Source: Amycolatopsis anabasis (GTDB lineage: Bacteria > Actinomycetota > Actinomycetes > Mycobacteriales > Pseudonocardiaceae). Taken from it: a stretch of DNA of 64,000 bases. Below are positions 24,904 through 32,961 of the stretch, piece by piece. Under the pieces are notes generated by a model. The model was not told the DNA's origin, searched no databases, and saw nothing but the letters and a program-made list of their open reading frames with translations. The position numbers were made by a program, and so were the translations under genes. Position 1 is the stretch's first letter; each line of letters opens with the position of its first letter. Where the stretch lies: positions 372,001 through 436,000 of the forward strand of contig NZ_VTHK01000001.1 of NCBI RefSeq assembly GCF_009765355.1, written 5' to 3'.

Positions 24904-26544
24904 GTGGGTAACGAGGTGCTACTGGATGCCGGGGCGGTCAGCCGCTGCCGGCGACGCGTGCATCTCGAGCACGACCCGGTCATGCTCGGTGTGCCGCTTT
25001 CCCCGCCGGATCCGGCCGCTGAGCAGCGGATAGCCGATGCCGCCGCGCATCGGGCGGAGATCCGGAACCGGCTGGTGCAGGCGACCGGCGACGGCTGGGT
25101 GACCGTCCCGCGCGAGCTGCCTTCGGCCGATCGGTCGCGGATGACCGAACAGGCCCTGGCCTCCGGCGCCGCGTACATCTGGGGCGCGCTGCTGCCGGTC
25201 GACCGGGAGGGCCACCGGCGCGGCGGGGCCGAGCTGCTGGTGCGCACCGCCACCGGATACGTGCCGGTGCTGGTGGTGCGGCACCGGATCACCGACCGCG
25301 GCGAAGGCGCCCCGACCACCGAACTCACCGATCTCGACCCGGCGAACGTCCGCCCCGATCCGGCGCGCCGCGTCCGCTCGCAACCGCGCGACCAGCTCCG
25401 CCTGGCCCACCTGCGGCGCATGCTGCAGACCCTCGGCCACGCCGAACCCGAACGCGCGCTCGGCGGCGTGATCGGCCTGGACGCCGATGTCGTGGTGTGG
25501 CTCGATCTGGACGCGCCGACCTGGCCGGGCGGGCGCACCGCGCTGGCCGAGTACGACAGCCGCTTCGCCGACCGGCTGGCGATCGCGCAGGCGGCCGAGG
25601 CCGGGCGGGCGGCGCTCGCCGAGCCGTCGCGGATCCTGGAATGCCGCCGCTGCCCGTGGTGGCCGACCTGCGAGGCGGAACTGACCAGCGTCCGGGACGT
25701 GAGCCTGGTGGTCCGCGGCGAAGACGCGATGGAACTGCGCAAAGCGGGCGTTTCCACAGTGGACAAACTGGCGGCGCTCAGCCCGTCCGACGAACCGCCG
25801 GTCGCCGCCTGGCCCGCCGAGGTGTTCGCCGACGCGATCGCCCTCGCCCGCGCCTGGCTGGCGGATCTCTCGGTCGTCCGCAAGGTCGACCGGGTCGAGG
25901 TCCCGCGCGCGGACGTGGAAGTCGACGTCGACATGGAGAGCTTCGGCGACTCCGGCGCCTACCTGTGGGGCTGCCTGCTCACCGGCGCCGACATCGGCCT
26001 GGAGCCCGGCTACCGCGCGTTCGCCACCTGGGAACCGCTGCCCACCCCGGACGAAGGCCGCTCCTTCGCCGAGTTCTGGGCGTTCCTCTCCGAGGTCCGC
26101 GCCCGCACCGCCGCCGCGGGGCTCACCTTCCGCGCCTACTGCTACAACGCCATGGCCGAGAACCGCTGGCTCTTCGGCTCGGTCGAACGCTTCGCGGGCG
26201 CCGAGGGCGTCCCCGCGCGCGCCGAAATCCAGTCCTTCGTGGATTCCGACGAATGGGTCGACCTCTTCCGCAGCGTCGCCGACCAGTTCCTCTGCTCGCA
26301 CGGCAAGGGGTTGAAGGTGGTCGCCCCGGTCGCCGGTTTCCAGTGGCGCGACCCCGAAGCGGGCGGTGAAGCGTCGATGCGCTGGTACCGCGCGGCCGTC
26401 GGCATGGACGGCGAGGCCCCGGATCCCGCGCAGCGGCAACGCATCCTCACCTACAACGAGGACGACGTCCTGGCCACCCACGCCCTCCGCACCTGGATGA
26501 CCGACCGCGCCATGCTCGAAGTCCCCTTCATGGGCGACCTCTGA
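24904..26544 (+). CDS. TM0106-family RecB-like nuclease with Fe-S cysteines and RNase-H-like domain
   Basis: 546 residues from GTG 24904, preferred over ATG 24868 because GNEVLLDAGAVSRC matches the family's N-terminus. Cys15 plus ECRRCPWWPTC (Cys247, Cys250, Cys256) form the four-cysteine pattern that binds a 4Fe-4S cluster in Cas4/AddB-type RecB nucleases. The C-terminal part has DVEVDVDMESFGDSGAYLWG and YNEDDVLATHALRTW, acidic motifs of a DEDD-type RNase-H-fold exonuclease (YprB-like). Likely acts on DNA ends in repair; inferred from domains. No helicase is adjacent. Confidence 0.85.
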   Translation: MGNEVLLDAGAVSRCRRRVHLEHDPVMLGVPLSPPDPAAEQRIADAAAHRAEIRNRLVQATGDGWVTVPRELPSADRSRMTEQALASGAAYIWGALLPVDREGHRRGGAELLVRTATGYVPVLVVRHRITDRGEGAPTTELTDLDPANVRPDPARRVRSQPRDQLRLAHLRRMLQTLGHAEPERALGGVIGLDADVVVWLDLDAPTWPGGRTALAEYDSRFADRLAIAQAAEAGRAALAEPSRILECRRCPWWPTCEAELTSVRDVSLVVRGEDAMELRKAGVSTVDKLAALSPSDEPPVAAWPAEVFADAIALARAWLADLSVVRKVDRVEVPRADVEVDVDMESFGDSGAYLWGCLLTGADIGLEPGYRAFATWEPLPTPDEGRSFAEFWAFLSEVRARTAAAGLTFRAYCYNAMAENRWLFGSVERFAGAEGVPARAEIQSFVDSDEWVDLFRSVADQFLCSHGKGLKVVAPVAGFQWRDPEAGGEASMRWYRAAVGMDGEAPDPAQRQRILTYNEDDVLATHALRTWMTDRAMLEVPFMGDL

Positions 26545-26551
26545 CCCCCAC

Positions 26552-26633
26552 TGTCATGAGGGGACCCCTTCTAACACCCGGTGTCATGAGGGGACCCCTC
26601 CTGACGAATTTTGTCCGGAGGGGTCCCCTCATG
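26552..26633. repeat. Direct plus inverted TGTCATGAGGGGACCCCT element with 17-bp hairpin
   Basis: The 18-mer tgtcatgaggggacccct occurs at 26552-26569 and 26582-26599. A reverse-complement copy (aggggtcccctcatg) lies at 26619-26633. Copy 2 and the inverted copy form a perfect 17-bp stem (26585-26601 with 26617-26633) around a 15-base loop. Each copy is also palindromic (AGGGG-A-CCCCT). It fills the gap between two convergent genes, so it can act as a bidirectional terminator; the structure also resembles REP/BIME-type repeats. Confidence 0.7.
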
Positions 26634-26649
26634 GAAGCCCGGCGCCCGG

Positions 26650-27408
26650 TCAGCGGGGGGCCATGCGCAGGGAGCCGTCCAGGCGGATGACCTCGCCGTT
26701 GAGGTAGTCGTGCTCCACGATGTTCACCGCGAGCTGGGCGTACTCGTCCGGCCGCCCGAGGCGCTGCGGGAACGGCACCCCGGCGGCGAGCCCGGCCCGG
26801 AACTCCTCGGAGACCCCGGCGAGCATCGGGGTGTCGATGATCCCCGGCGCGATGGTCATCACGCGGATGCCGTGCTTCGCCAGGTCACGCGCGGCGGGCA
26901 GGGTCATCCCGGCCACCCCGCCCTTCGACGCGGAGTAGGCGATCTGCCCGATCTGCCCGTCGAACGCGGCGACCGAGGCGGTGTTGATCACCACGCCGCG
27001 GGCGTCGTCGGTGAGCGCGTCGGTCTTCGAGATCGCCTCGGCGGCCAGGCGCATGACGTTGAAGGTGCCGAGGAGGTTCACCTCGAGGACCTTGCGGAAC
27101 AGCTCGAGGTCGTGCGGTCCGTGCTTCGAGATGATCCGGCCCGCCCAGCCGACCCCGGCGCAGTTGACCACGATCCGCAGCGGCGAGCCGGAGGCGGCGG
27201 CCTGGTCCACGGCGGCCTGGACCTGCTCGCTGTTGGTCACGTCCGCCTCGACGTAGGTCACGCCGTCGACCTGCTCGGCCTTCTCGATCGAGGCGGCCAG
27301 GTCGAGGGCGAACACCTTCGCGCCCTTGGCGGCCAGCGCCTTCGCCGTCGCCCCACCCAGGCCGGACGCCCCACCGGTGACTACGGCCGCGGTGTCGGTG
27401 ATCTGCAT
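26650..27408 (-). CDS. Short-chain dehydrogenase, type II 3-hydroxyacyl-CoA dehydrogenase-like
   Basis: 252 residues from ATG 27408, which has a GGGAGA ribosome binding site; the upstream GTG frame adds 14 residues without one. Cofactor loop TGGASGLGGA (11-20), NCAGVG (82-87), catalytic Ser145, Tyr158 and Lys162 (YSASKGG). IAPGIIDTPMLAGVSEEFRAGLAAGVPFPQRLG matches the HSD17B10/FabG-like hydroxyacyl-CoA dehydrogenases that use NAD+ in branched-chain and fatty acid oxidation. Substrate assignment is family inference. Confidence 0.9.
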   Translation of the reverse strand: MQITDTAAVVTGGASGLGGATAKALAAKGAKVFALDLAASIEKAEQVDGVTYVEADVTNSEQVQAAVDQAAASGSPLRIVVNCAGVGWAGRIISKHGPHDLELFRKVLEVNLLGTFNVMRLAAEAISKTDALTDDARGVVINTASVAAFDGQIGQIAYSASKGGVAGMTLPAARDLAKHGIRVMTIAPGIIDTPMLAGVSEEFRAGLAAGVPFPQRLGRPDEYAQLAVNIVEHDYLNGEVIRLDGSLRMAPR

Positions 27409-27518
27409 TCTTTCTCCCGTGTCTTCGTTGACCTGCGTCGAACTGGCCACAGGTTAACGTTCGTTCGCGCTCGGCCGGGAGGGTAAGGCTCCTCACCCGT
27501 CGCGAGGAGTATTCGGCG

Positions 27519-28871
27519 GTGTCGGTTTCCGTTAGTGAGGAGGTCAACTCCGGCTGCGACCTTTCGGATATGAGCGCAGCTCGGATCGTCGTCATGGGTA
27601 CCGGATACGTGGGGCTGACCACCGGCGCCTGCCTGGCCAGCCTCGGGCACCAGGTCACCTGCGTCGACGTGGATCACGCGAAGGTGGCGCGGCTGTCGGC
27701 GGGCCGGGTGGACATCCTCGAACCGGGGCTCGCCGAACTGGTCGGGCGCGGGCTCACCGCGGGCCGGTTGTCGTTCGTGGTCGGCGGGCGGGACGCCGTT
27801 CGCGACGCCCAGGGCGTGTTCCTGTGCGTGCCGACCCCGATGGGCGCGGGTGGCGCGGCCGATCTGCGCGCGGTCGAGGCCGTGACCAACGAGATCGGCG
27901 ACGTGCTCCCGGCGGGCTGCGCGCTGATCACCAAGTCGACCGTCCCGGTGGGCACCGCGCGGCGGATCCGCGACCTGCTCGGCCGCGACGACATCCCGGT
28001 GGTCTCGAACCCGGAGTTCCTGCGCGAGGGCACCGCGGTCGCCGACTTCCTCGGCCCGGACCGGATCGTGGTCGGCTCGGACGACGCGGCGGCCGCCGAA
28101 TGGGTGGCCGAGCTGTACCGGGACCTCGCCGCGCCGAGCGTGGTCACCGACGCCGCCAGCGCCGAGCTGGTGAAGTACGCGGCCAACTGCTTCCTGGCGA
28201 TGAAACTGTCGTACGTGAACTCGATCGCCGAACTGTGCGAGCGGCTCGGCGCGGACATCGAGGCGGTGACCGAGGGGATGGGCCACGACCGGCGCATCGG
28301 CCGGTCGTTCCTCAAGCCCGGGCCCGGCTGGGGCGGTTCGTGCCTGCCGAAGGACACGCACGCGCTGGTGCGGATCGCCGAATCGGTGCGGTTCGACTTC
28401 GGCCTGCTGACCGCCGCCATCGACGAGAACGTGGCGCAGCGCGACCGGATCGTCGCGAAGATCGCGGGCGCGGTCGGCGGCGCGCTGGAAGGCGCGCGGA
28501 TCGGGCTGCTGGGCCTGGCGTTCAAGGCGGGGACGAACGATCTGCGCGACTCCCCGGCGCTCTCGGTGGCCTCGGTGCTGGCCGCGCTGGGCGCCGAACT
28601 GACCGCCTACGACCCGGCGGTCGGCGGCGAGATCCCCGGGATGACCGTGGTGGACGACCCGTACCAGGTGACCAAGGGCGCGGACGCGGTCGTGGTGCTC
28701 ACCGAATGGGACGAGTTCCGGCGGCTGGACTGGACGTACGTGTCCGAGCTGATGGAGGGCGACGCGGTGGTGGACACCCGCAACCTCCTCGACCCGCACC
28801 CGGTCCTGGACGCGGGCCTGTCCTGGCAGGGCGTCGGCCGCCCGCGTCCCCGGGCCCGGGTCAGCGCCTGA
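27519..28871 (+). CDS. ugd: UDP-glucose 6-dehydrogenase
   Basis: 450 residues. GTG 27519 has a GAGGAG ribosome binding site 9 bases upstream; ATG 27570 is an alternative without one. The N-terminal Rossmann domain has VVMGTGYVGLTTGACLA, followed by VPTPMGAGGAADL and SNPEFLREGTAV. The catalytic Cys275 is in GPGWGGSCLPKDTHA. The C-terminal domain has GLAFKAGTNDLRDSPAL. It oxidises UDP-glucose to UDP-glucuronate in two NAD+-dependent steps, supplying surface glycans. Other UDP/GDP-sugar dehydrogenases share these motifs, so substrate is probable, not certain. Confidence 0.92.
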   Translation: MSVSVSEEVNSGCDLSDMSAARIVVMGTGYVGLTTGACLASLGHQVTCVDVDHAKVARLSAGRVDILEPGLAELVGRGLTAGRLSFVVGGRDAVRDAQGVFLCVPTPMGAGGAADLRAVEAVTNEIGDVLPAGCALITKSTVPVGTARRIRDLLGRDDIPVVSNPEFLREGTAVADFLGPDRIVVGSDDAAAAEWVAELYRDLAAPSVVTDAASAELVKYAANCFLAMKLSYVNSIAELCERLGADIEAVTEGMGHDRRIGRSFLKPGPGWGGSCLPKDTHALVRIAESVRFDFGLLTAAIDENVAQRDRIVAKIAGAVGGALEGARIGLLGLAFKAGTNDLRDSPALSVASVLAALGAELTAYDPAVGGEIPGMTVVDDPYQVTKGADAVVVLTEWDEFRRLDWTYVSELMEGDAVVDTRNLLDPHPVLDAGLSWQGVGRPRPRARVSA

Positions 28872-28913
28872 TCGTTAGTTGGGGTTGCGAAGTTTTGGCC
28901 GTATCGTCGAGGT

Positions 28914-30698
28914 GTGTTCACGACGAGGCCGGAACTCATCGGCACCCACGGCATGGTCGCGTCCACGCACTGGCTGGCTTCGGCGGCCGGGATGGCGGTG
29001 CTGGAGGACGGCGGGAACGCGTTCGACGCGGCGGTCGCGGCGGGGTTCGTGCTCCAGGTCGCCGAACCGCACATGTGCGGCCCCGCCGGCCAGGTCCCGG
29101 CGATCTTCGCGACCGCGGGTGACCGAACGCCGAAGGTGTTGTGCGGGCAGGGGGTCGTACCGGCGGCGGCCACCCCGGAGCATTTCGCGGACCTCGGGCT
29201 GGACCTGATCCCGGGCAGCGGGCTGCTCCCGGCGACCGTGCCCGGCGCCTGGGACGGCTGGCTGCTGCTCCTGCGCGACTACGGCACGAAAAGCCTGCGC
29301 GATGTGCTGAGCTACGCGATTTCCTATGCGAGCCAAGGGGTTCCGCTGGTCACGCTGGTGACCACCACGATCGGGCTGGTGTCCGCGCTGTTCGCCGAGC
29401 ACTGGCCGACCTCGGCGGAACTGTGGCTGGTGAACGGCAAACCACCGGTCCCGGGAACCTTGCACCGCAATCCGGCGCTGGCCCGGACCTGGCAGCGCCT
29501 GCTCGCCGAGGCCGAGTCGGCGACCGGCCGCGAGGCGCAGATCGACGCCGCCCGCCGCGCGTGGTCGCAGGGTTTCGTCGCGGAGGCGATCGACGCGTTC
29601 TCCCGGCGCGCGTTCCGCGACGACTCCGGCCGCGACCACGCGGGCCTGCTCACCGGCGACGATCTCGCGAAGTGGCGGGCGAGCTACGAGGATCCGCTGA
29701 TCACCGACTTCGGCGACTGGAGCCTGGTGAAATGCGGCGCGTGGACCCAGGGCCCGGCGCTGGCCCAGCAGCTCCTGCTCCTCGACGGTTTCCGCGACGA
29801 ACTGTCCTATGTGGATGGTGTGCCGACCGCGCGGACCGTCCACCTGGCCGCCGAGTGCACCAAACTCGCCTTCGCCGACCGCGAAGCCTGGTTCGGCGAC
29901 AGCCCCGACGTGCCGTTGAGAGCACTGCTCTCGAAGGAGTACATCGCTCTCCGCCGAGAGCGGGTGTCCCAAACCGCAAGCGGTGCTCTCCGTCCCGGCG
30001 CCCCGGACGGCCGGGAACCCCGGATGCCCGCGATTCTGGAGGATCTGCGCGGGATTCCGGCGGGCGTGGGCGCGATCGGGGAGCCGACGATCGGCCCGAC
30101 CGGAACCGCGCGCGGCGACACGGTTCATCTGGACGTGGTGGACGCGGCGGGGAACATCGTGTCGGCGACGCCTTCGGGGGGTTGGTTGCAGTCCAGCCCG
30201 GCCATCCCGGAACTGGGCTTCTGCCTGGATTCCCGGGCCCAGATGTTCTGGCTGGAACAGGGCTTGCCGAACTCCCTGGCCCCCGGCAAACGCCCGCGGA
30301 TCACCCTGTCCCCGTCGATGGCCCTGCGCGACGGCGAACCGGTGCTCGCCTTCGGCACCCCCGGCGGCGACCAGCAGGACCAGTGGCAGCTGTGCTTCTG
30401 GCTCGCGCACGTCCTCGGCGGCCTGAACCTGCAAGCCGCGATCGACGCCCCCGCCTGGCACACCACCGCGTTCCCGAGTTCCTTCTACCCCCGCTCCTGG
30501 GCCCCGCGCGAACTCATCGTCGAATCCCGCCTAGGCGAGGCCACCCTGACCGACCTCCGCGACCGCGGCCACGAAATCGTCGACGCGGGCCCCTGGGCCC
30601 TGGGCCGCCTCTCCGCGGTCTCCCGCGACCCGGCCACCGGCCTCCTCCGCGCCGCCGCCAACCCCCGAGGCATGCAGGGCTACGCCACCGGCCGCTAA
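28914..30698 (+). CDS. Gamma-glutamyltransferase (Ntn-hydrolase) family protein
   Basis: 594 residues. The N-terminal part has VASTHWLASAAGMAVLEDGGNAFDAAVAAGFVLQV and PHMCGPAGQ, matching gamma-glutamyltranspeptidase/acylase proenzymes. The self-cleavage and nucleophile threonine is Thr403 in RGDTVHLDVVDAAGNIVSAT, splitting the chain into about 402 and 192 residues. FGTPGGDQQDQWQLCFW near 480 is the oxyanion region. No signal peptide is visible, unlike secreted GGTs, so a cytoplasmic amidohydrolase or acylase role is possible. GTG start; 42 bases follow the ugd stop. Confidence 0.88.
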   Translation: MFTTRPELIGTHGMVASTHWLASAAGMAVLEDGGNAFDAAVAAGFVLQVAEPHMCGPAGQVPAIFATAGDRTPKVLCGQGVVPAAATPEHFADLGLDLIPGSGLLPATVPGAWDGWLLLLRDYGTKSLRDVLSYAISYASQGVPLVTLVTTTIGLVSALFAEHWPTSAELWLVNGKPPVPGTLHRNPALARTWQRLLAEAESATGREAQIDAARRAWSQGFVAEAIDAFSRRAFRDDSGRDHAGLLTGDDLAKWRASYEDPLITDFGDWSLVKCGAWTQGPALAQQLLLLDGFRDELSYVDGVPTARTVHLAAECTKLAFADREAWFGDSPDVPLRALLSKEYIALRRERVSQTASGALRPGAPDGREPRMPAILEDLRGIPAGVGAIGEPTIGPTGTARGDTVHLDVVDAAGNIVSATPSGGWLQSSPAIPELGFCLDSRAQMFWLEQGLPNSLAPGKRPRITLSPSMALRDGEPVLAFGTPGGDQQDQWQLCFWLAHVLGGLNLQAAIDAPAWHTTAFPSSFYPRSWAPRELIVESRLGEATLTDLRDRGHEIVDAGPWALGRLSAVSRDPATGLLRAAANPRGMQGYATGR

Positions 30699-30700
30699 CC

Positions 30701-30830
30701 GCGAGTCCCCCGTTCCGGTCGCGCGAGTTCCCCGTTCCGGTAGCCGAGTTCAACACTCAGGCAAGCGAACTACACACTCGCGTACGCGAATTCAACGTTC
30801 GGGTACGCGAACTACACACTCGGGGAGGTG
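30701..30830. repeat. Tandem array of imperfect ~21-bp GCGAgTTCAAC-type units
   Basis: Units beginning gcgag/gcgaa occur at 30701, 30723, 30743, 30765, 30786 and 30807, with a degenerate seventh near 30828, so the period is 20-22 bp. Two alternating flavours are visible: gcgaactacacactcg (30765 and 30807, identical over 16 bases) and gcgaattcaacgttcgg or gccgagttcaacactca. It lies just after the gamma-glutamyltransferase stop and ends at the 3' end of the convergent SnoaL gene. Confidence 0.7.
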
Positions 30831-30836
30831 AGTTCG

Positions 30837-31193
30837 CTATCCGGTGGGGTCTTCGGCGATGACCCAGTACTCGGTGAAGCGGCCGTCGGCGTGGCGCAGG
30901 AGGTCGTGGCCGTGGAATTCGGCCGGGGTGCCGGAGAGGTGGCCGCGGCCGACCCAGCGGGCGGCGATCAGGTCGCCCGAGGCGATCGGGCCGACGGCGA
31001 TCGAGAAGGTCAGGTCGTCGAACATCTCCCGGCCCTGGCGGATGATCGCGGCGAGGGAGTCCGGGCCAAGGGCGAAGCCGGGGCGGCCCGGCCAGTTGCC
31101 GACGAAGTCCGGGGACACCACCTCGCGCGCGATTTCCTCCAGCGAAGCCAGGTCACCGTTCCACAGGTCGTTCAGCCAGCGTTCGTACTTCAT
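30837..31193 (-). CDS. SnoaL-like / NTF2-fold protein
   Basis: 118 residues from ATG 31193; the ATG overlaps the stop of the VOC gene (ATGA). The sequence LNDLWNGDLASLEEIAREVVSPDFVGNWPGRPGF, then REMFDDLTFSIAVGPIASGDLIAARWVGRGHLSG, is the standard SnoaL-like cone fold used by polyketide cyclases and small ligand sensors. It is co-translated with a VOC protein and an ECF sigma factor. In the ECF41 group a SnoaL-like domain is fused to sigma and regulates it; here it is a separate polypeptide. Whether it plays that role is speculation. Confidence 0.85.
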   Translation of the reverse strand: MKYERWLNDLWNGDLASLEEIAREVVSPDFVGNWPGRPGFALGPDSLAAIIRQGREMFDDLTFSIAVGPIASGDLIAARWVGRGHLSGTPAEFHGHDLLRHADGRFTEYWVIAEDPTG

Positions 31194-32068
31194 GCCTGCC
31201 ACAGCCAGAACTCGATTCCTTGGTTGTCCACACATTCGGCGCTGAGCCCGTAGGACTCGCGGGTCGGTTCGGCGGCCTGGCCGCCCGCGGCGCGCACCCG
31301 GGCCACGGCGGCGTCGAGGTCGTCGACCGCGTACATCAGTTTCCAGCCGACCTGCCGACCCGGGCCGCCCCACAAACCACCGGGCAGCCCGCTGCCTTCG
31401 ACACCCCAGCCGCCTTCCACCCGGCCCGGCGAGAACTGCCAGCCCAGCACCGCGCCGTAGAACGCCTTCGCCGCTTCGGCATCGGGCACCTGGAAGGTGA
31501 AGTACCCGGCTTCGCCGTGCCGGGGGGCGGTTTCCCCGGTCGCGGTGCGCGCGGGGGCTTGGGCGACCAGCCAGCGCTGGCCGAACGGGTCCCGGATGGA
31601 CGCGTTGCGACCGTGCCCCTCATCGCGGGCCGGTTCGACGAGTTCGGCACCGAGCGAGACCGCCGCCGAAACGGCGGCGTCCACATCGGACACTTCAACG
31701 CGCAGGCTCGCGCCGCCGGAGGGGGCGGCGACGTGGCCGATTTCCGGGAACTCCTCGGCCAGCATGAGCACGCTGTCGCCGATCGCCAGTTCGGCGTGCC
31801 CGATCCGGCCGTCGTCCATGACGATCGGATCCGCTCGCCGCCGCGCCCCGAACACCTCGACGTAGAAGTCGAGGGCCCGCCGCGCGTCCGACACGGCGAG
31901 ATAGGGGGTGAGCGAGCGGAGTTCGGCTCGCGCGGGAGATTCGGTGGTGGTCATTTCGCCTCCAGGAAGGATCGCGCGCCGCAACTCGTCCCGCAGCGTC
32001 GCCGCGAAATCGGGATCGGGAGCCACCGCGCGCACGGGTTCGCGGAGGGCGTCGAACGGATCAGTCAT
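31190..32068 (-). CDS. Two-domain VOC (glyoxalase-fold) protein in a sigma-factor operon
   Basis: 292 residues. The first 38 residues (DALREPVRAVAPDPDFAATL then RDELRRAIL) resemble the short N-terminal helices of proteins linked to ECF sigma factors. Two VOC modules follow: about 45-150 (LTPYLAVSDARRALDFYVEVFGA and SIRDPFGQRWLVAQ) and about 165-290 (YFTFQVPDAEAAKAFYGAVLGW). Metal-ligand His/Glu positions are not all obvious, so it may bind a ligand rather than catalyse. It overlaps the sigma gene by 8 bases. Confidence 0.88.
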   Translation of the reverse strand: MTDPFDALREPVRAVAPDPDFAATLRDELRRAILPGGEMTTTESPARAELRSLTPYLAVSDARRALDFYVEVFGARRRADPIVMDDGRIGHAELAIGDSVLMLAEEFPEIGHVAAPSGGASLRVEVSDVDAAVSAAVSLGAELVEPARDEGHGRNASIRDPFGQRWLVAQAPARTATGETAPRHGEAGYFTFQVPDAEAAKAFYGAVLGWQFSPGRVEGGWGVEGSGLPGGLWGGPGRQVGWKLMYAVDDLDAAVARVRAAGGQAAEPTRESYGLSAECVDNQGIEFWLWQA

Positions 32069-32585
32069 CCCGGCCCTCCTTCTCGTCGTAGGCCCGCCGG
32101 AACGCGGCCTTCGCCCGCACCAGCAGGGCTTCGGTCGCGTGCACGGTCCGGTCCAGGTGTTCGGCGACCTCGCGCACGCCCAGGCCGTCCAGGTACCGCA
32201 GGGTCAGCGCCGCCCGGTGGTGCGCGCCGAGCGAAGCGAGCACTTCGTGCGCCACGATCGCGTCGAGTTCGGAATCCCACGGGTCGGTGTGCTCCGGCTC
32301 GGTGTCGTGCACCAGCCGCAGCCCCCGCTCTTCCCGTTCCCGCCGCCGCCAGTGGTCGACCAGCTTGTGCCGCGCGATCCCGATCAGCCAGCCGGTGCTC
32401 ACCGGCGGCGCACCGGGCGCGCGACACGTCCGCACCGCCCCGAGGAACGTTTCCGAAGTCAGTTCCTCGGCGAGCGTCCGGTCCCCGCACCGGGACAGCA
32501 GGTACCCGTACACCTCCGGCAGCGCCGACTCGTACAGATCGAGCAGCGCGAAGGCCGGGTCCGGTCGTACCCGTGGATCCGTCAC
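32061..32585 (-). CDS. ECF-type RNA polymerase sigma factor
   Basis: 174 residues from GTG 32585. Region 2 covers about 10-80: LLDLYESALPEVYGYLLSRC, then ELTSETFLGAVRT and WLIGIARHKLVDHWRR. Region 4 covers about 112-165: LASLGAHHRAALTLRYLDGL, then VREVAEHLDRTVHATEALLVRAK. There is no linked transmembrane anti-sigma. The immediate partners are a VOC and a SnoaL protein, co-translated, so control may come from a soluble ligand-binding partner. Its start overlaps the upstream small ORF in a GTGA arrangement. Confidence 0.9.
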   Translation of the reverse strand: MTDPRVRPDPAFALLDLYESALPEVYGYLLSRCGDRTLAEELTSETFLGAVRTCRAPGAPPVSTGWLIGIARHKLVDHWRRREREERGLRLVHDTEPEHTDPWDSELDAIVAHEVLASLGAHHRAALTLRYLDGLGVREVAEHLDRTVHATEALLVRAKAAFRRAYDEKEGRDD

Positions 32586-32821
32586 ACCTGCATCGTCGTC
32601 CGGGGACTCGACTTTCCGACGGGCGAATCGCCAAGTTTTTCGCGCTTCATCCGGACGGTGACCAAATGCCGCCGCTCGCCGCCGAGCAGCCGGTACACGC
32701 TGACCAGCCAGGTTCCAGCCCGCGCTGCCACCCGATCGAGGTAATCCTGCGCGCAGGCGGTCGTGTACCGCACCAGCCACGCCTCCCGGTGCGCCCGCCG
32801 GTGCTCGAAGCAGAACCCCAT
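32582..32821 (-). CDS. Small unknown ORF translationally coupled to the ECF sigma gene
   Basis: 79 codons from ATG 32821 (upstream in-frame starts reach 32884). Sequence contains GFCFEHRRAHREAWLVRYTT then AQDYLDRVAARAGTWLVSVY, basic and aromatic, ending KREKLGDSPVGKSSPRTTMQV. No family recognised. The stop overlaps the sigma GTG by 4 bases, the only solid argument for translation. It could be a short regulatory protein, or merely leader coding sequence. Confidence 0.45.
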   Translation of the reverse strand: MGFCFEHRRAHREAWLVRYTTACAQDYLDRVAARAGTWLVSVYRLLGGERRHLVTVRMKREKLGDSPVGKSSPRTTMQV

Positions 32822-32961
32822 GTCGTCGGCGACTTCGACGAGCCCGCGTGCTGGCGGATTCCGGACATGTTGATGCCCCAGCACCCGCTGGGGGCGGGGG
32901 GACGACTTCGTCGGTGAAGTGATCTGGACGGGTGTGATTGACTCGGGAGTAGGAGGTGGCC

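Noticed and set aside
24904..26544. Cas4 or CRISPR adaptation nuclease
   Set aside because: The Fe-S RecB-like part is similar, but the length, the RNase-H-like C-domain and the absence of cas genes fit the TM0106 family.
30701..30830. CRISPR array
   Set aside because: Units are imperfect and contiguous, about 21 bp with no unique spacers, and no cas gene is present.
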